Source: Hirsutella rhossiliensis
Taxonomy: Eukaryota > Ascomycota > Sordariomycetes > Hypocreales > Ophiocordycipitaceae
Direction of reading: 5' to 3'
Assembly (NCBI RefSeq): GCF_020360975.1
Contig: NW_025408674.1
Coordinates: forward strand, 1,550,001 to 1,614,000
DNA length: 64,000 nt
Part shown: positions 22,501-35,989 of the stretch, in pieces
How the letters are laid out: each line of letters starts with the position of its first letter
Position numbering within the stretch: position 1 is the first letter of the stretch
Notes under the pieces: model-generated
What the model was told of the DNA's origin: nothing
Database searches by the model: none
The model's input: the letters and a program-made list of their open reading frames with translations, nothing else
Translations under genes and position numbers: made by a program

Positions 22501-24937
22501 GATGGAGGATGGGAACCGGTGAAATCCGCCCACGGGGAGCCGTCTTGACTTGCCACCCCCTGCCTGTGCGGCCTCAATGCCGAGAGCACTCCCGGCCGGG
22601 CTTGGGAGTGGTGCAAGCGTGGCTTTTTCCCGCCACTTGCCGGTTCTGTGCTAGACCTGAGAAATAGCCCTGGAGAGACACCATTTGTCCCGTGTCTGCC
22701 CAGCCTCTGGATCATGTTATTGGCACCTTTCTGGCACCTCTTTCCTACTGTAACGGTGCCAAACAGGGCTCTTTGATGCCAGGAATGCGAATCCGCCTCT
22801 CAGTGACATGTACAACTTTACGGACACTTGAAACAAGAACAACTGGTCCCTCTTGTTGCCTCGTCATGTTTTACGCAGCCCAGTCTCCATTTCCATCTCC
22901 GCCTCGGCCATCTCATGCAATAGAATCGACTGCCATTGGGACCCAATCTGTAGCAGCCAACTGACGCTCCATACGGATACTCGATGCATAAACCCATAAT
23001 GCATAAATAAGTATAAATACAGCGCTCCATAAAGTTGAGGTAAATTTACTTTATGAACACGTAAGCCGTTGCATATACTGTTGCATATACTACAAATACC
23101 CTCCCCTGCATAATTCGTCTGCGAGATTAAGGTTGAGACCCTCCGGCCCGCTCATACCTCCGAGGCGGCAGAGCGGCGCCCCGAAAAACAGCCGGCCAGG
23201 CCCCGGTCCGGCCCCGTCTCTCCTCCGACATGCCCACCCCTGTCCCGGCGGCTATCTTGGGCCCACCGAGACGACGCGGCCAGCAGTACAGTACAGTAGC
23301 TACGAGGTATTATTTCTTCACGTCTTCTTTTCTCTTCTTTTCTACAGATACCAACGCGATGGTCAAAACCACCGCTGCCGGTCAATATGGAGTTCTCAGT
23401 TGTGGACCAAACCAGCCCGGACCGACCACAATCCCCGTCCCGTTCCATCCGCCCACAGTCTACCCACAGCGCGTAGCTGAGCGCAGCCCGGTTCCTTGCA
23501 TTAGCCGCCCTCATTGGGCGAACCAAGTGGCCCCCTGGGTCCTTGCCGTGGAAACTTGTGCGCCCTTTGTAGACATCCGCAGGCATATGTGGATGAGCCT
23601 TATCAGCATCCCTTCGAGCGATCGCCAACCTTGTCCTCGACTCGCATGGACTCCATCCCTGTGCCAAGACTTGGCCGCGCAACGTCTTGGTCATCTTCCT
23701 CGACTGCCCCATGACGCGTGCATGTGCAAAGATAACGGCCTGCCTGCCAGCGCCACAGCCGACTCATCCATGGGGGTGGGAGACTTGGACGCGTCCCCTT
23801 CTTCCCTTGACAGGCCTTCAGACCGTGAGACGGTTCGCAATCGTTCCTCCGAACCCACCTCCAAGCTGCACACGCCGATCCGACGCTGTCCCATCGCCCA
23901 AGGATGATAAGCAACTGCTGACTCGGGACGGTTGACTTGTTTACCGACACTCTGAATGTTTGATGTTGCCCGAGGTCAACTCAGAATCTCCGTTTCACCC
24001 TTGTTCTCCCACTACCAAAAATAAGCAAAGGCAATGTAAGCGCGGACGCACCCGGTTGTTTCCTCCCAACTTTCGGCTTCTTTGCCTCGCGCATCTACAG
24101 AGGGCGAGTCCGACAGACGATGTGAAAAGACAAGGGTCTAGCGTCGCCTCATCTCCAAGAAAGCCATTCCGAGATCGACACCGCGCAGCCCACAGGTCCT
24201 GGCGAGCCGGTGACTCGGGCGATTTGAAATATAACCCTGCAGTTTGCCTCAGTAGTAACTCTCCAGTCCGCTTGGCGTGCAGGCCATGAATCATTAGCCG
24301 ATGTGGATGACAGCCTTGGACCATCAGCCTGGGAGTATGTTCGCGTCGTCCCCTCCAATCCTGCCTCCACAGAAGGCGTCGGTGGCCCAGTGTATATCGC
24401 AACGTGTACGTACTCAGGGGGGAAGAAGCCCCAGTGCATCATTTCTGAACCTTGCACTTTAATGGAGAGATGTCTCGCTGGATCATCCCGTCAGAGGGAG
24501 CCTAGGCGGTGGAGTTGCTGTTTGAAGCCACCGGACCTGGCCGGCTGCGAATGGGGCTCCTTGACACGCATACGGTCAACACCGGGACGCGTGGCGTCGC
24601 AACGAGGTAATACCGGAGGCTGCAGCGGCGGGCGCAAGGCGTCTAAAACAACCTCGAGGCTGACCTGGCCAGCCAAGATGCCCACCACGGATGTGTCGAC
24701 AATGAGTCGAACGTCTTGTCCCTGTCTGCTGTGAGGGAGTTCTGGCACCGGCATCCAATGCCTTGTATCTGTGACCACGGGTTGGTTTTGGGACACTCGG
24801 CGGCATGTGATGACCAAAGTCTTAGGATAAGAGAAAAGACTCAAGACGGGAGAAAGATATGTATTTTCGAAATTGAATTCGGCACATGGCGACGGACATG
24901 CTGGGCGATGGCCAACGAGGCCTCGGTCTGCCACCCT
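19490..24937. other. Long gene-poor region
   Basis: About 5.4 kb without a gene I can support, between the starts of the TDT transporter and the end of the secreted-protein gene. Many open frames exist on both strands (the longest about 280 codons at 19737-20567 and 21819-22667) but they overlap each other, use no recognisable domain and are rich in Arg, Pro and Ser as expected for noncoding GC-rich DNA. C- and CT-rich tracts occur at 21970-22040 and 20970-21130. A long noncoding RNA or a rapidly evolving gene with many introns cannot be excluded. Confidence 0.4.
19523..19557. repeat. (GA)n microsatellite
   Basis: About 17 GA dinucleotides directly upstream of the TDT transporter start (on its strand (CT)n in the 5' leader). 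CT tracts of this kind are frequent in fungal promoters and leaders close to the transcription start. Confidence 0.85.
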
Positions 24938-25783
24938 TCAAGGCGCCACGACTACCGCGTCGAGCCCCTTGAAGACAAGCCATCGGGCCAACAGCCCATG
25001 GAACCATTTGCCCAGCGGGGTCTCCAGGAGCACGGGTTTCTCACCGGCTCGCCTCCACATCCACGTCTCGTTGACGAAGACGACGCTCGGCTCATGGCCT
25101 TTGCCTGCCGCCGTGTCTGCACTGGCAGAGAGGGCCGGCTCGATAGCGGCAAGGAGCAAGCCGCAGACGCTTGGCCCCCTGTAGGTTGCGGGGGCTTGTA
25201 TAAGCAGCTCTGCCCGCTCCGGCAGAGCGAAGCCCGGCCCCTCCCTCTCATGACAGGCAACCTTGTAGACGCCATTAACGAGGTCACCAGGCGCAAAGGC
25301 TAGTGCGTCTATCCAGTCGGTGTCAAAGCTCCGCCGAGCGTGGGCGTCGCCGACAAGGGCACGGATCAGCCAGGCCTGGGGCGTCCAAGCAAAGGCGATG
25401 TGTGTTGCGCGCATATATCGTCGCAACAGGGCCGACGGACTGGACTGGGCATGGCTAGAGGTGGAGGACGAGGAGGGGTCGGCGAGGGACGAGATCGGGA
25501 CGGGGCTGGAGACAACGCGCTCGTAGGCGACGACCCACTGCGGCGACTTAACGTGTGCGGGGAGGCTCGCGGGATCCTTTGGGGATTGCAGCAGGAGCGC
25601 CGTCGTCGTCGGCGGCTCCTCAGACGCCTCATGGGACGTCTCATGGGACGGGCGGACCCCCGCATGCGACGTCGTCTTGGAGCGGACGGCTCGGTTCAGA
25701 CGGACGGCGGACACGGCGACGGGGACGAGGAGCAGAAGAGCGGCCGTGGCCGTTGCCGAGCGCATGAGAGAGGCCGACATCAT
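24938..25783 (-). CDS. Secreted or membrane-anchored protein of unknown function
   Basis: I do not recognise a characterised family. From the ATG pair at 25783/25780 the product is about 281 aa and begins with a signal-peptide-like segment (SATATAALLLLVPVAVSA) followed by a Ser/Thr-rich stretch to about residue 110. The remainder has a folded-protein look: RATHIAFAWTPQAWLIRALVG, DTDWIDALAFAPGDLVNGVYKV, then LPERAELLIQAP and VFVNETWMWRR near the end. One Cys pair (VACHERE, PSVCGLL) could form a disulfide. The frame extends upstream through a (GTT)n repeat encoding poly-Thr, which I treat as leader. The coding density and signal peptide make a real gene likely. Confidence 0.65.
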   Translation of the reverse strand: MMSASLMRSATATAALLLLVPVAVSAVRLNRAVRSKTTSHAGVRPSHETSHEASEEPPTTTALLLQSPKDPASLPAHVKSPQWVVAYERVVSSPVPISSLADPSSSSTSSHAQSSPSALLRRYMRATHIAFAWTPQAWLIRALVGDAHARRSFDTDWIDALAFAPGDLVNGVYKVACHEREGPGFALPERAELLIQAPATYRGPSVCGLLLAAIEPALSASADTAAGKGHEPSVVFVNETWMWRRAGEKPVLLETPLGKWFHGLLARWLVFKGLDAVVVAP

Positions 25784-25802
25784 GGCGCGCGAGCGGTCAC
25801 GA

Positions 25803-25827
25803 GTTGTTGTTGTTGTTGTTGTTGTTG
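25803..25827. repeat. (GTT)n microsatellite
   Basis: Eight GTT units immediately upstream of the start codon of the leftward secreted-protein gene; in the extended frame they would code poly-Thr. Probably 5' leader. Confidence 0.8.
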
Positions 25828-26008
25828 CTATCTGTTGGTTATTACAGTCACCTGCGACACTATTGCCTTGCCTAAACGACATGATACACGTGACTCAAAA
25901 AGTCAATACGGTATAAATAGCGGCGCCGATATTACTGTAACTACTAACGGGGACGAGGGCATACACCTAAAGCACGCACGGCATACAGGCAAAGGCAACT
26001 AGATAGTT

Positions 26009-26064
<56 letters not shown>
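26009..26064. repeat. (TA)n(TG)n compound microsatellite
   Basis: About 9 TA followed by about 19 TG units. It sits at the edge between conserved core genes on the left and transposon- and cluster-bearing DNA on the right. Confidence 0.9.
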
Positions 26065-26065
<1 letters not shown>

Positions 26066-26170
26066 TTATTGTATCTCAAGACGTTCATGTCATCTGAACA
26101 GCAGGGAAGCAAGAGACTCTGCTGGTAATTCATCCAAAGTGACATCACGGACTCGGCGGACTCCCAAACG

Positions 26171-26650
26171 TCATAGGATCCAAGGACTGTAAATACAATG
26201 GGAATTATATCCCAGGAGATAACTCATCTCAGCACATGGTTGCGTCTTAAGGTCTCTCTTCTGGGTACCCTGAAGCGCAGTAGTAGTGCAAGGATAGGCT
26301 TTGCAGCCATATGCATTCAGGTGAGTGATGTCGGGTAAAGGATTCGCTGAGAAGCCAGTGTCTCGGTTGCTGTCCCTAAGCCGCTCGTGTAGCCTTTGGA
26401 AACGAGTCTTCTGGTTCTCGCGAAGTTGAGGCGACTGGTAGTACAGCTGGGTGGCGGCGGTCCAGGTCTCAGGCCGCATATCATCATCGAGATTCGCCTC
26501 GACGTGCATGTTCCTAGCCTTTGTGCCTATTACCCCCCCAGAACGCTCAGTAGGGCCGTTCTGTGCTGGTGTGTGAGGAGCAGTAGGGTGCGACACTCTT
26601 TCGTCTTAGACTTTATTTGACTTACCGCCGGCTTCGTAACTCTGAATTGG
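26171..26650 (-). mobile_element. Truncated Ty1/copia integrase fragment
   Basis: Fragment of a copia-type retrotransposon polyprotein on the minus strand. The piece TAPHTPAQNGPTERSGGVI is the end of the integrase core (PAQNG.xER contains its catalytic Glu), followed by a degenerate ETWTAATQLYYQSP that matches copia integrase C-terminal parts, and GCKAYPC with LLGYNSHCIYSPW, the usual DGYxxxxxYRV region. Upstream, the frame is lost at about 26600. No LTR or target duplication is visible, so this is an old remnant. Confidence 0.75.
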
Positions 26651-26905
26651 AGGTCCATCAATCTACGCCGACTGCGTTTCCTTGAGGGACCCGGGCCCTG
26701 CGTTGCCAGATTTCCGTGATGACCTCACCCGTGTCTATGAGCATGTATATCCAGGAAGCATTGAAAGCTCCCTGGTTAAAAGGGCATATCTTCACTGCCT
26801 GATTGGGCGTGAAATAGCGCCAGACCACCGACCACCTGCCCGACGTTGTGGATCAGGGCCGAAAGCGCCAATGGTTGGCGAGGCGGTGGCCAACTTGCCC
26901 ATCCA

Positions 26906-28775
26906 TCACTCTGAAGCAGCGGCATCATCTTTGCGGTCGCCGTCAGATTTGTCTCCCACATAAGCAGGGAGTCTGCTCCAGGGAATGATCAAGGTGTCTA
27001 AAAACCCAATGACGCATAGGCCAATTGCAACTGCAAAGGCGGCTTTAATGCCTTGCATATACGCAAGCAGGATACCAGGAAGCTCATCCGATGTGAATAC
27101 AGTTCGGAGACCAGTGGCGCCCGTCGCCATAACCGGGGCTGGATCCACGCCAGGGGCCGTGATGGGCAAGTTGGCGAGCAGTCTGTTGACGAAGGCCGCC
27201 TATCCCGCCGAGGTGCTGAATGCAGATCCAACCATCTGGAAGACTGCAAATCTCCGTTAGCTCTAACTCGTGACGAAAACGTCAAGAGAAGACACGTACA
27301 GTAAAGGTTGGCCGTGACGGCCGTGACATCTTCAGGGCTCACGTTGGCTTGTGCGATATTTAGGCCATTCTGCGCCGAAAAAGCGATGGCAGATCCGGCG
27401 AGAATCTGATAGCCAATCCACTTTCCAGTCGCCGAGTCGACGTCGAGAGTATACACTAGGCTAGTCGCAACTGAGGCAATGGCTGCGCCAACAAACATGG
27501 TTATTGTCGCTTGACCAGTCTTAGAGACGACAGAGCCGCCAATAATAGAAAATAGAGCCACCGACACCACTATGGGTAGGTTATTGACGCCGGACTCGAG
27601 GGGGTTCGCGCCCCGAATGCTTTGGAAATAGATGGGGAGGTAGTAAAGAAGAAGAAAAAGCGTGCCGAGGAAGCAGAACTGATAAGGGGCCACACTCCAA
27701 AGTGTCCGTCTTCTAAGCAATCGCGGCAATAGCATGGCATACTCGCCTAGAAATATCTCCCAAGTGACTAGGGCAGCTGAGATAGCGCCAAACCCGACGA
27801 GCAGACCGATCACCAGACTGCTGCTCCACGGATGGGCGGTTCCTGCATACTGAAGGCCGAGGATGAAGCAGACAATAGCCACCATAGCCAGAGCGATGCC
27901 AACCGGATCCAAATGTAACAGCTTGTTCTTCAGACTGACTTCGGGGGGCTTGGCAGCACTCGGAGGGTGGAAAAGAATAAGCACAACGACAGCGACGAGA
28001 CCCCCGATTGGCAAATTGACGTAGAAACACCATCGCCAACTGACTTTATCCGTAAAGACGCCGCCGAGCATGGGTCCAAGAACGGCAGCAAGGCCGTACA
28101 TTAGCCCGATGAATCCCATCAATACCGGCCGCGTCTTTGGCTCGGTGCTGAAAACGACTATGCTAGTGCACCCTACTAACATACCAGCGCTGCCAACACC
28201 AGCGATGGTGCGGCCAAGGATCAAGGCCTTGGAGTTTGGAGCCGCACCGCAAATCAAGCTGCCGAGCTCGAAGATAAAGATCGCAACGAGGAAGCCTAGC
28301 TTGAGGTTAAAGTGCTTGTAGGCTTTACCCTAAGCAGCCTCGAGACCGCCAAAGGTCATGAAGTACGCCGCGCCGTACCAAGAGACGTCATTAATGCCAT
28401 GGAATTCGCTCGTGATCTTGGGTATCGCTGTCCCGACGATGGTCTGCAGTTGTGTTAGAGATGGAACTGGGAGAATGTGCTACATGACTACATGTAGTGC
28501 CATTGAAAATGGCTTCTCACCTGGTCCAGAGCTATCAGGAAGATGCCCATGGTAGACGCCCCCGCAAGGAGGACTAGCCGTATCCCGTGCGGATACTCAT
28601 CTGCAGCAACTTTCTGGTCTGTCTGGTCGCTTTCGCTGCATGTGCTATCCTTTGCAAGACTACCATTCTCTTTCCCCTTCCTAAGCACGTCTGGGAAGTC
28701 TCCGGCGGCGTTTAATGTCGGGGATCTGGAGGCAGTCATCTTGTACACTGTCGCTTCCTCTTGTTCCGCTTCCAT
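26906..28775 (-). pseudogene. MFS drug/toxin efflux transporter with two premature TAG stops
   Basis: Fourteen-helix MFS efflux pump of the DHA2 type (related to fungal toxin exporters such as GliA and ToxA). Exons about 28775-28521, 28443-27300 and 27243-26906, introns 77 and 56 nt with normal ends. [31 protein letters not shown] is the classic helix 1 region; GRTIAGVGSAGM and the proline-rich GPMLGGVFTD motif C follow. Two in-frame TAG codons break it: at about 28330 (LEAA*GKAY, where relatives have Trp) and 27202-27200 (STSAG*AAFVNRL, where Gln is usual). Both can arise from TGG or CAG by G to A or C to T in TpG/CpA context, the RIP signature. UAG to UGG editing could repair only the first. 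Confidence 0.85.
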
Positions 28776-30200
28776 TTCCCAGGTCCGGCGACGAAATTGT
28801 GATGATACGGTGTGGTCAAGGAGCTCTGGACAATGCAAGGCGAGCTTGGGACGATAACCGGGGCTTCAAGCTGCAGGAATGCCTTCCAAAAGCGGCTCGC
28901 TGCGAGTTGGTAAAACCAGAGCGTTGGTTCAATATGAAGGGCAACATACTTGGAGGGGAGTGGCCATAACTTATTCTATGATATACAAACAACCCTGGCT
29001 TTCCAATTCTTCCCTCTCTTCCAGAACACCAAGACGTGAATGAAAGAAAGCCCAGATCTTGAAAACATTCCTGTTGTCCGGCATAAATATTCTGCCAGCA
29101 GTATGCTCACAAGCGCAATGAGGCATGCTCTATAGCGATTCCTATCGTTGCCGCGCGTCACTCTACAAGCATTTACAGCTCCCGAGCTGGCACTATCAGA
29201 AGGTGGTGGTGTTCACTACGATCACTAAGCCCGCGCAATAAGTTAAACTTCATGTTATAGTCTTCCGTCTGGCATTCGTAAGCCTCGACTAATAGCGGTG
29301 TTTTGCCCGAGCGAGCTGACTTGAATACCAGAAACAGCTCAACTCCAATAGAAGGGCCAGGTTTTAAACTCGCTCAAGATAACGGCCCAAATCACATTGG
29401 CCACATAGGCTCAACTTGGATGGTATGCTGTTAGTGGACTGACTGCCTTACTCGCCGGACTCCTTAGGCTAGCCTAAGGCGGCTCAACGCAAGCGTTTAA
29501 AGACACTTCCTTGCACAATAAGATCCATAAACCTGCTGCAGCCCGACGTCTCTCGCAGAGTCATAACAGAGATCGTCGACCCAAGAAAACACAGAAGGAA
29601 GGGGATCAAGAGGAGGACGCGGTAGGGGTGGCGCGCCTGCAGTTTCGTCAGGCGTTGGTGCGCATCTTCAAAATGGGCCGTAAGTGCAAGTAGAGAATTT
29701 ATGGGATCTGCCAAGAAACCACGAAGGCTGATACCAAAAGAAATCATACGCGCATGGGTTCCTAGTTTTCTCTGCTACCATATAGGAGCTGCCACGCACG
29801 GTATACTTAAACGATCGCTTTGTATTTACTTCTGTTATTCACAACTTACAAGAAGAGAGTATTTTCTAGAAGAAAAAAAGTTGTAGGCATAGGCCTCTGC
29901 AGGGCCTATATGCTCTTTTACGTCTAGACAGGTTGAACTTATAGCAGTAGAAACTTACAAGACATCGATTATGGTCTCCGAAAACCTAATACGGTAAGAA
30001 GTGCACCAAGTTACCTCTACGTGTATGATTTCTTTTGACATCAGCCTTCGTATAACAATTCGACTTGGAACTTGGGAGAAAAAAGTTTCAGAAGAACCAG
30101 GTAGCCGGGCCAAACAGGGGTAATAGCCATGCTCGGGGTAGTTGAGAGGGGAGGCTAGTTTAAATAAAAGCCTCCTTTAAAGAGGGTGTGCACGTATAAA
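28776..30200. other. AT-rich intergenic region left of copia element
   Basis: About 1.4 kb between the MFS pseudogene promoter and the copia insertion. Composition changes steadily to AT-rich toward 30 kb. An open frame at 29747-29484 (minus) has a hydrophobic segment (RVLLLIPFLLCFLGS) but no motif I know. Probably decayed upstream sequence of the original cluster or older transposon debris. Confidence 0.4.
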
Positions 30201-30205
30201 AAGGG

Positions 30206-30495
30206 TGTTGAGGAGAGAGAGTGGGCATAAGTAGCCACAGTCATGCTCAGTGGACCCAATAGTCATGCACAAGGAAGCCTGCCTGAACAACATAACTCCC
30301 CTAGCCCAAGGACACTATGTAGGCTTGACTTAGGTATAGGAACATCCTATTGCCCTCTTTTAGCTAGCTATATGTGGTCACTATACCTATATAAGCCCCT
30401 CCCTTGTCCCAATAGATAGACTAAGACATGCATCACTAAATTCACCTTTCTATGCCCCTATTTCTTCCACTATACTCTTAAGCCACTGCTTAAGA
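30206..30495 (+). repeat. 5' LTR of RIP-mutated copia element
   Basis: 290 bp, starts TGTTGAGGAG and ends GCTTAAGA. The following GTTATGAGCCCGGCC is the likely primer-binding site region. It differs from the 3' LTR at about 22 positions, all transitions. Confidence 0.92.
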
Positions 30496-33400
30496 GTTAT
30501 GAGCCCGGCCTACACGGCTAGACCATCTTTTGCCCGCCGATATTACCTTTAAAGCTATTTACGAGCTATTAACGCCGTTATAACGCTCAAATTATAGTAT
30601 TAAGGCAAGGAACCTAGCCACACTAAGGGGCACTACTAGAAACACACGAATTGCACGAATTACGCATCCCTTAAAGAAGGATATCACTTATTAAGCTAGA
30701 ACCCCTTATTTTCCTAAGATAACGTTAAAGGAAGCAAGAGGGGATAATTATATCGTGAGACTAAAGGAAAGCCTCGATTAGACCCTATAGATTAGGGGGA
30801 TTAAATCGTGGGCCTAGACTTACGAGATTTAGGAATATGCTGACCTAGACGGCATAAAGGAGCTTAAATAGCCCTAATAGCCGGACTGGGAGCAATTTAT
30901 TGTTAACCTTAGAGGGAGACCATCCCAACGAGAAGATGAAACCGAGGCTGCGTTCCTAGCGAGGCGAACAGGCTATAACGAACGATACTAGGATGCAAAG
31001 GACTCCTTTCGCAACCTCGAGAAAAGGTTCTAGCTATAATTCGATCGCTATAAGGTCTAGCAGAAAGCCCTAATCGCACTCAAAGAATTAATTAAGAAAA
31101 CGATTAGTAAAGGGCTTTAGGGGATAACCCTAATGCATAATAGCCTAAGAGAGAAAATCAGGGAATTAAAGAAGCAAGCCCTGCCTTTAGGGGCAGAGGA
31201 GAAAAAGCTAATTTACGAGAGATACACGACCTCTATTAATAAAAGAGGCACGCGAGACTAGAAAGCATAGGCAGAATAGCTCGACTAAATTATTATAGAT
31301 TTACGAGACCTTAAGGTCGATACACTTAACGATGTGAGAATTAGATAGGACTTTCTTATAGCGGCAGACGAGTGGGACCTATATTAGTCTATAATAATAA
31401 GGGCTCTCGACCTCTATAACGAAAGATACGGCAAAGATTAACTTCCCCTAAGGAACCTAATCGCTAACTTTAAATAAGAATATACCTATAGGAAGAAGTC
31501 GCAACTACCCGTAAAAAGGGGAAGCGCTAATTAAATCTCTAGGAAATCAGACACCTAAGCTAAATGCGCTGGCTATAAGTAGCACGTTAATAGCTTAACA
31601 AGCTAGTAGGAAAATTACTACTTACTACGGGTGATATATAATAAGAAGCCCCCGATAGGCTAGAAATGCAGTGATCTAGCTAAATAGAATATCGAAAAAC
31701 GGCTAAAGGACCATCTAGACGAGAAAGTAAAATGCATAGCCTAGACCCCTAATTCCCACCCTAAAGGAAGAGAACTAGCAGATACTATTATTAGCAATAA
31801 CGGGCTAGGAAAGACTATTAACACGGTTACTCTGTCTAGGGTAAACACGGCTATTAAGGGAACGTCGTTACTTGCCGATAAATTAATATACGACTTAGGG
31901 GCCGATATTAACCTCTTTAATAACCTAGGTTGGTTCTAGGAAGGAACCTTTAAATAGGGTTCTAACGACGAAGTCTAGGTTAGAGACCAAGCCTTTAGGG
32001 TACAAGGAATAGGAATAGCAGTTATCCCTATAATTAACGGTAGAAAGATAACCCTGCTAGATGCCTACTTTATCCTAGAAATGCCGATAAGTGTCTTCTT
32101 AGCTAGGCTAGGGATAATAGCAGGGATATTCTAGAACCAGCTCCTAGGATACCTCTATTCGGAACCTACGAAGGAGGTTCGTATTAAACTAACCGACTTC
32201 GAAGGTTAATTCGTAATAGGAATACTCCTATAGTATAAGCGGGTATTCGCAGTTATATAAGCGCCTAAGCCGCTAACTAGGGGGGTGGGTGACCTATAGC
32301 ATCGCCGCCTTAGGCATCCTAGTCTAAAATCACTAGAGAAGCTATTAGAAGCCTGCCTAGGCACTAAGCTTTAAGGCCCTATAATATATAGCTATTAGAT
32401 ATGCGCAATAGGGAAAGCTAAGAGGGAAGTCTCGAGAAAAACACTATCCCTAAGGCCTAAAGGTCCGGGGGTATAAGTTAGCTTCGACCTTTACCCTAGC
32501 CCTATAATAGCATATAACGGGGAAAAGAACTTCGCCCTATTTACCTATATAGATATATCTATAAGGTTCTATTACCTAATAGAAAGAAAAACGGGTATTA
32601 AGGATATCTTTAATAACTTCGTAGCGTTACTTAAGACCTAGTATAGAGTTAAAATAACTATATTAGTTACTAACGGGGAAAGGGCTCTTTTAACAATAGA
32701 ATAAATAGATTATATAACTAATAGAGGGATACGAGTTATATAGTTAGCCCCTTTAACGCCTACGTAAAACGGTCACGTAGAGAGATTAGGGGCAATAGTA
32801 AAGGAAAAAGCAAGGGTTATAAGGCTTAACTTAAAGCTTCTAGAAGAGCTATGGCTAGAGATATACCGTATAGCGGTATACCTGCTTAATATAACACCCT
32901 TCGAATTATATAATTATAGCTAGCAGAGCCTATACGAGCGTTAGTAGACCTAGATAAAAGAAAATAATCTACTATATTACTATATTAAAGATATTAAACT
33001 AGACATTATACATTTAAGGGTCTTTAGCTATATAGCGTTCCTAATAATAATTACGGCATTAGAATATATTAAGTTATATAAGACGCAATCACCCCTTAAG
33101 CAGAGAGCTTATATCGGCTACCTAGTAGGCTATAGGTCTACTTAATAATACATCGTATAGATACCGTTAATTAGATAGAATAAACTAATAGTATTAGCTA
33201 ATATATAGTTTAACGAGTCTATAAGCTACGATATAAAAAGAGAAGAGTAAGCCTAGCTAGTCTAAATATATAGCTACGATATCCTTAGAGATATAGCCGT
33301 AACCGACGTTATAGATAGCGGGGAACCCGAAACCTTTAGGGTACTAAGTTTATCCGACGATAATACGGATAACGGTTAGACGCCGGAAGAAGCAATTACC

Positions 33401-35989
33401 CTCCTACGGGACCTATTGCCCCTATATACTCCGGAAGATTAGGGATTAAAGACGCCCTTATAGGGATTATATAGATATATATATCTTTCCCCTCCGGAAA
33501 TAGTAGGCCTAGGGATAGAGATTTTAACGTTACCCCTTCTACTTAATACTATATTTAACACGGAGTTACTAAGCTCTATGCCTCCTACGCCCGTAATAGA
33601 CACTATAGCTAGTAACCCCTCCTATATCTCGTTAGGGAGATAGCTTAAAGATGCGATACCTATATTAATCGACTCGTCTCCTTAAGACGAACGCAATAAT
33701 ATACCTCTTAACCTAGGGGGTAAAGGAACGATTATAGTACGGGTTTAAGAAGATAACCCCTAGTCCGAACCCCGCACCCTTAACCTAGCGGTTAGTAGGG
33801 CCGGCTTAAAGATATTATAAATATAAGAACAACGTAGACGAAAGGATACGTTATAAGGGATTGACCTAAGCAACGTTATTAAAGGAAAACGGGCTTATAG
33901 GCCTAAGAAATCCCTTATTAATAATATTATCGCAAAGGCAAGTAAGTATAAGCTTTACGTTAAAGATATACCGCCCCCCCCTACCTCCTTTAACGCGGCA
34001 ATAGCTTTAGAATTCGCACACGAGTAGAAGGAAGCTATAGACCGCGAAATAGAGGAAAACCTAGTAAGGGGCATATAGAAGACTATCCTAAAAGCTATTA
34101 TTAAACAAAAAGGTCACTTCCTAATCCCCTTACGTTAGGTCTTTATATATAAGACCGATAAATAGGGGTATATTACACGCTTTAAAGCACGTATTATGGT
34201 TCGTAGAGACCTATAACCCGAAGGTAACGAGGATATATATGTAGCCACCCTACGAGCACGAACATTTCGACTACTAATAGCCTTCTACTGCCTCGAGGAC
34301 TTCGAGACGGAACAATACGACGTAAAAACAGTATTTCTATACGCAATCCTACGCTAAGAAGTCTATTGCTAGCCTCTACCGGGATTCTTAATGCCTAGGC
34401 TATGCCTAAAGCTATTAAAAGCACTATACGGGCTCCGTATCTCTCTAAAGCTATAGTTTAAAGAGATATCTAGTTTCTTTATTAAACTAGGAGCCTAGCA
34501 GCTAGTAGAAGACGCCTACGTACTAGTCTATAAGGGCGTTATTATCTTTATCTTCGTGGATAATATCGTTATAATATATCCGAAAAGGCAAAAATAAGAT
34601 TAGGAAGAGCTATATAAGGCTATCACGAAGAAATACACCGTCACGTATATAGGAGAGCTACGCTAGTTCCTTAGCATCGAGATTATTAAGGATAGGGATC
34701 TTAAGAAGATATAGCTCTCGCAAGCTTCCTATATCTCTAAGACCGCGAAGAAATATTATATCCTTAATAATAATATCCTTCGGGAGCCTAAGATCCCGCT
34801 AATAATAGAAGAGCTCGTCCCCTATAAAAAGTAGGCCTTAAAGGAAGAGATACACGAATATCTCTCTCTAATTAGGTTGCTTATTTATCTAGCAATTTAT
34901 ACTAGGCTAGATATCGCATTTATAGCCGGAAAGCTAGCCCAATACAATTATAACCCCGGGCCGCGCTATAGGCACGAAGCACGTAAGTGCCTAGCTTACC
35001 TCTATTACACGAGAAACCGCTATATCTACTTTACGGCGATAAACCTAATAAGGCGGCTAATATATATATCCGACTCCTTATACGCCGATGACCTAGAGAC
35101 TAGGAAGTCCTTATAAGGATACGTATTCCTACTCCTTAGTGGGCCAATTAACTAGAAAGCCACTAAGTAAGCTACTATAACAACGTCCTCTATAGAAGCT
35201 AAATTATTAGCACTCTTATAGACAGCTAAGGAATAGGTAGCATTTAGTCGACTAATTAAGGAGCTTAGTATTAGTATTAAAGGGACTATAGAGCTCTAGT
35301 ATAATAACCTTTAGACTATTAGGCTTCTGACTAAATTAAGCGCGAAGCTTAAGACGAACCTTAAGCACGTTAACGTTTATAGACACTAGCTTCGTTAGGA
35401 GGTATAGTAAGATCGGATATAAGTTAGCTAGATCGCATTAGCAGATAACCTAGCTAATAGCATAACGAAGGCGCTTATATACTAGAAGCATTAGAGCTTT
35501 ATTAAGCAACTAGGACTAGTAACACGGCCGGAAGATATATTAAGAGATAATATACCTAACTACCGTATTAAGGCGTGATATCTCCCTACTATAGCGAACT
35601 CAATAATCGCCGGATCCCGATAATAAGAGCACTACTATATGCACTAAGATTAGGGGATTCTAACGGCGCAGTTAGATCTTAATTTAGTTAAGAAACTATA
35701 AAGATCTAGGGGGTAGAAGTTAGCCCTATTTACTACTAAGAAGTAAAGCTATTACTAGACTACCCCTTAATTAGTATAACACTATAGCGCTTAAACTTAC
35801 GATAATCGCGATAGCTTTACTAAATTAAGACTAATTAATATAAGGAATATATTATTAGAAAGCCTACCTTTAGGATTACTTTTATCCTAAAAAACAACGT
35901 CGCCGGCAAAGGTACTACGGTACCTAGGCCACCTAAAGGGATGCCCCGCCATGCCCCCCTCCTTATAAGGAAGGTTATAAATATAACTT

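Noticed and set aside
34877..35116. 79-aa frame as a separate gene
   Set aside because: It is part of copia RNase H in the RIP-mutated element.
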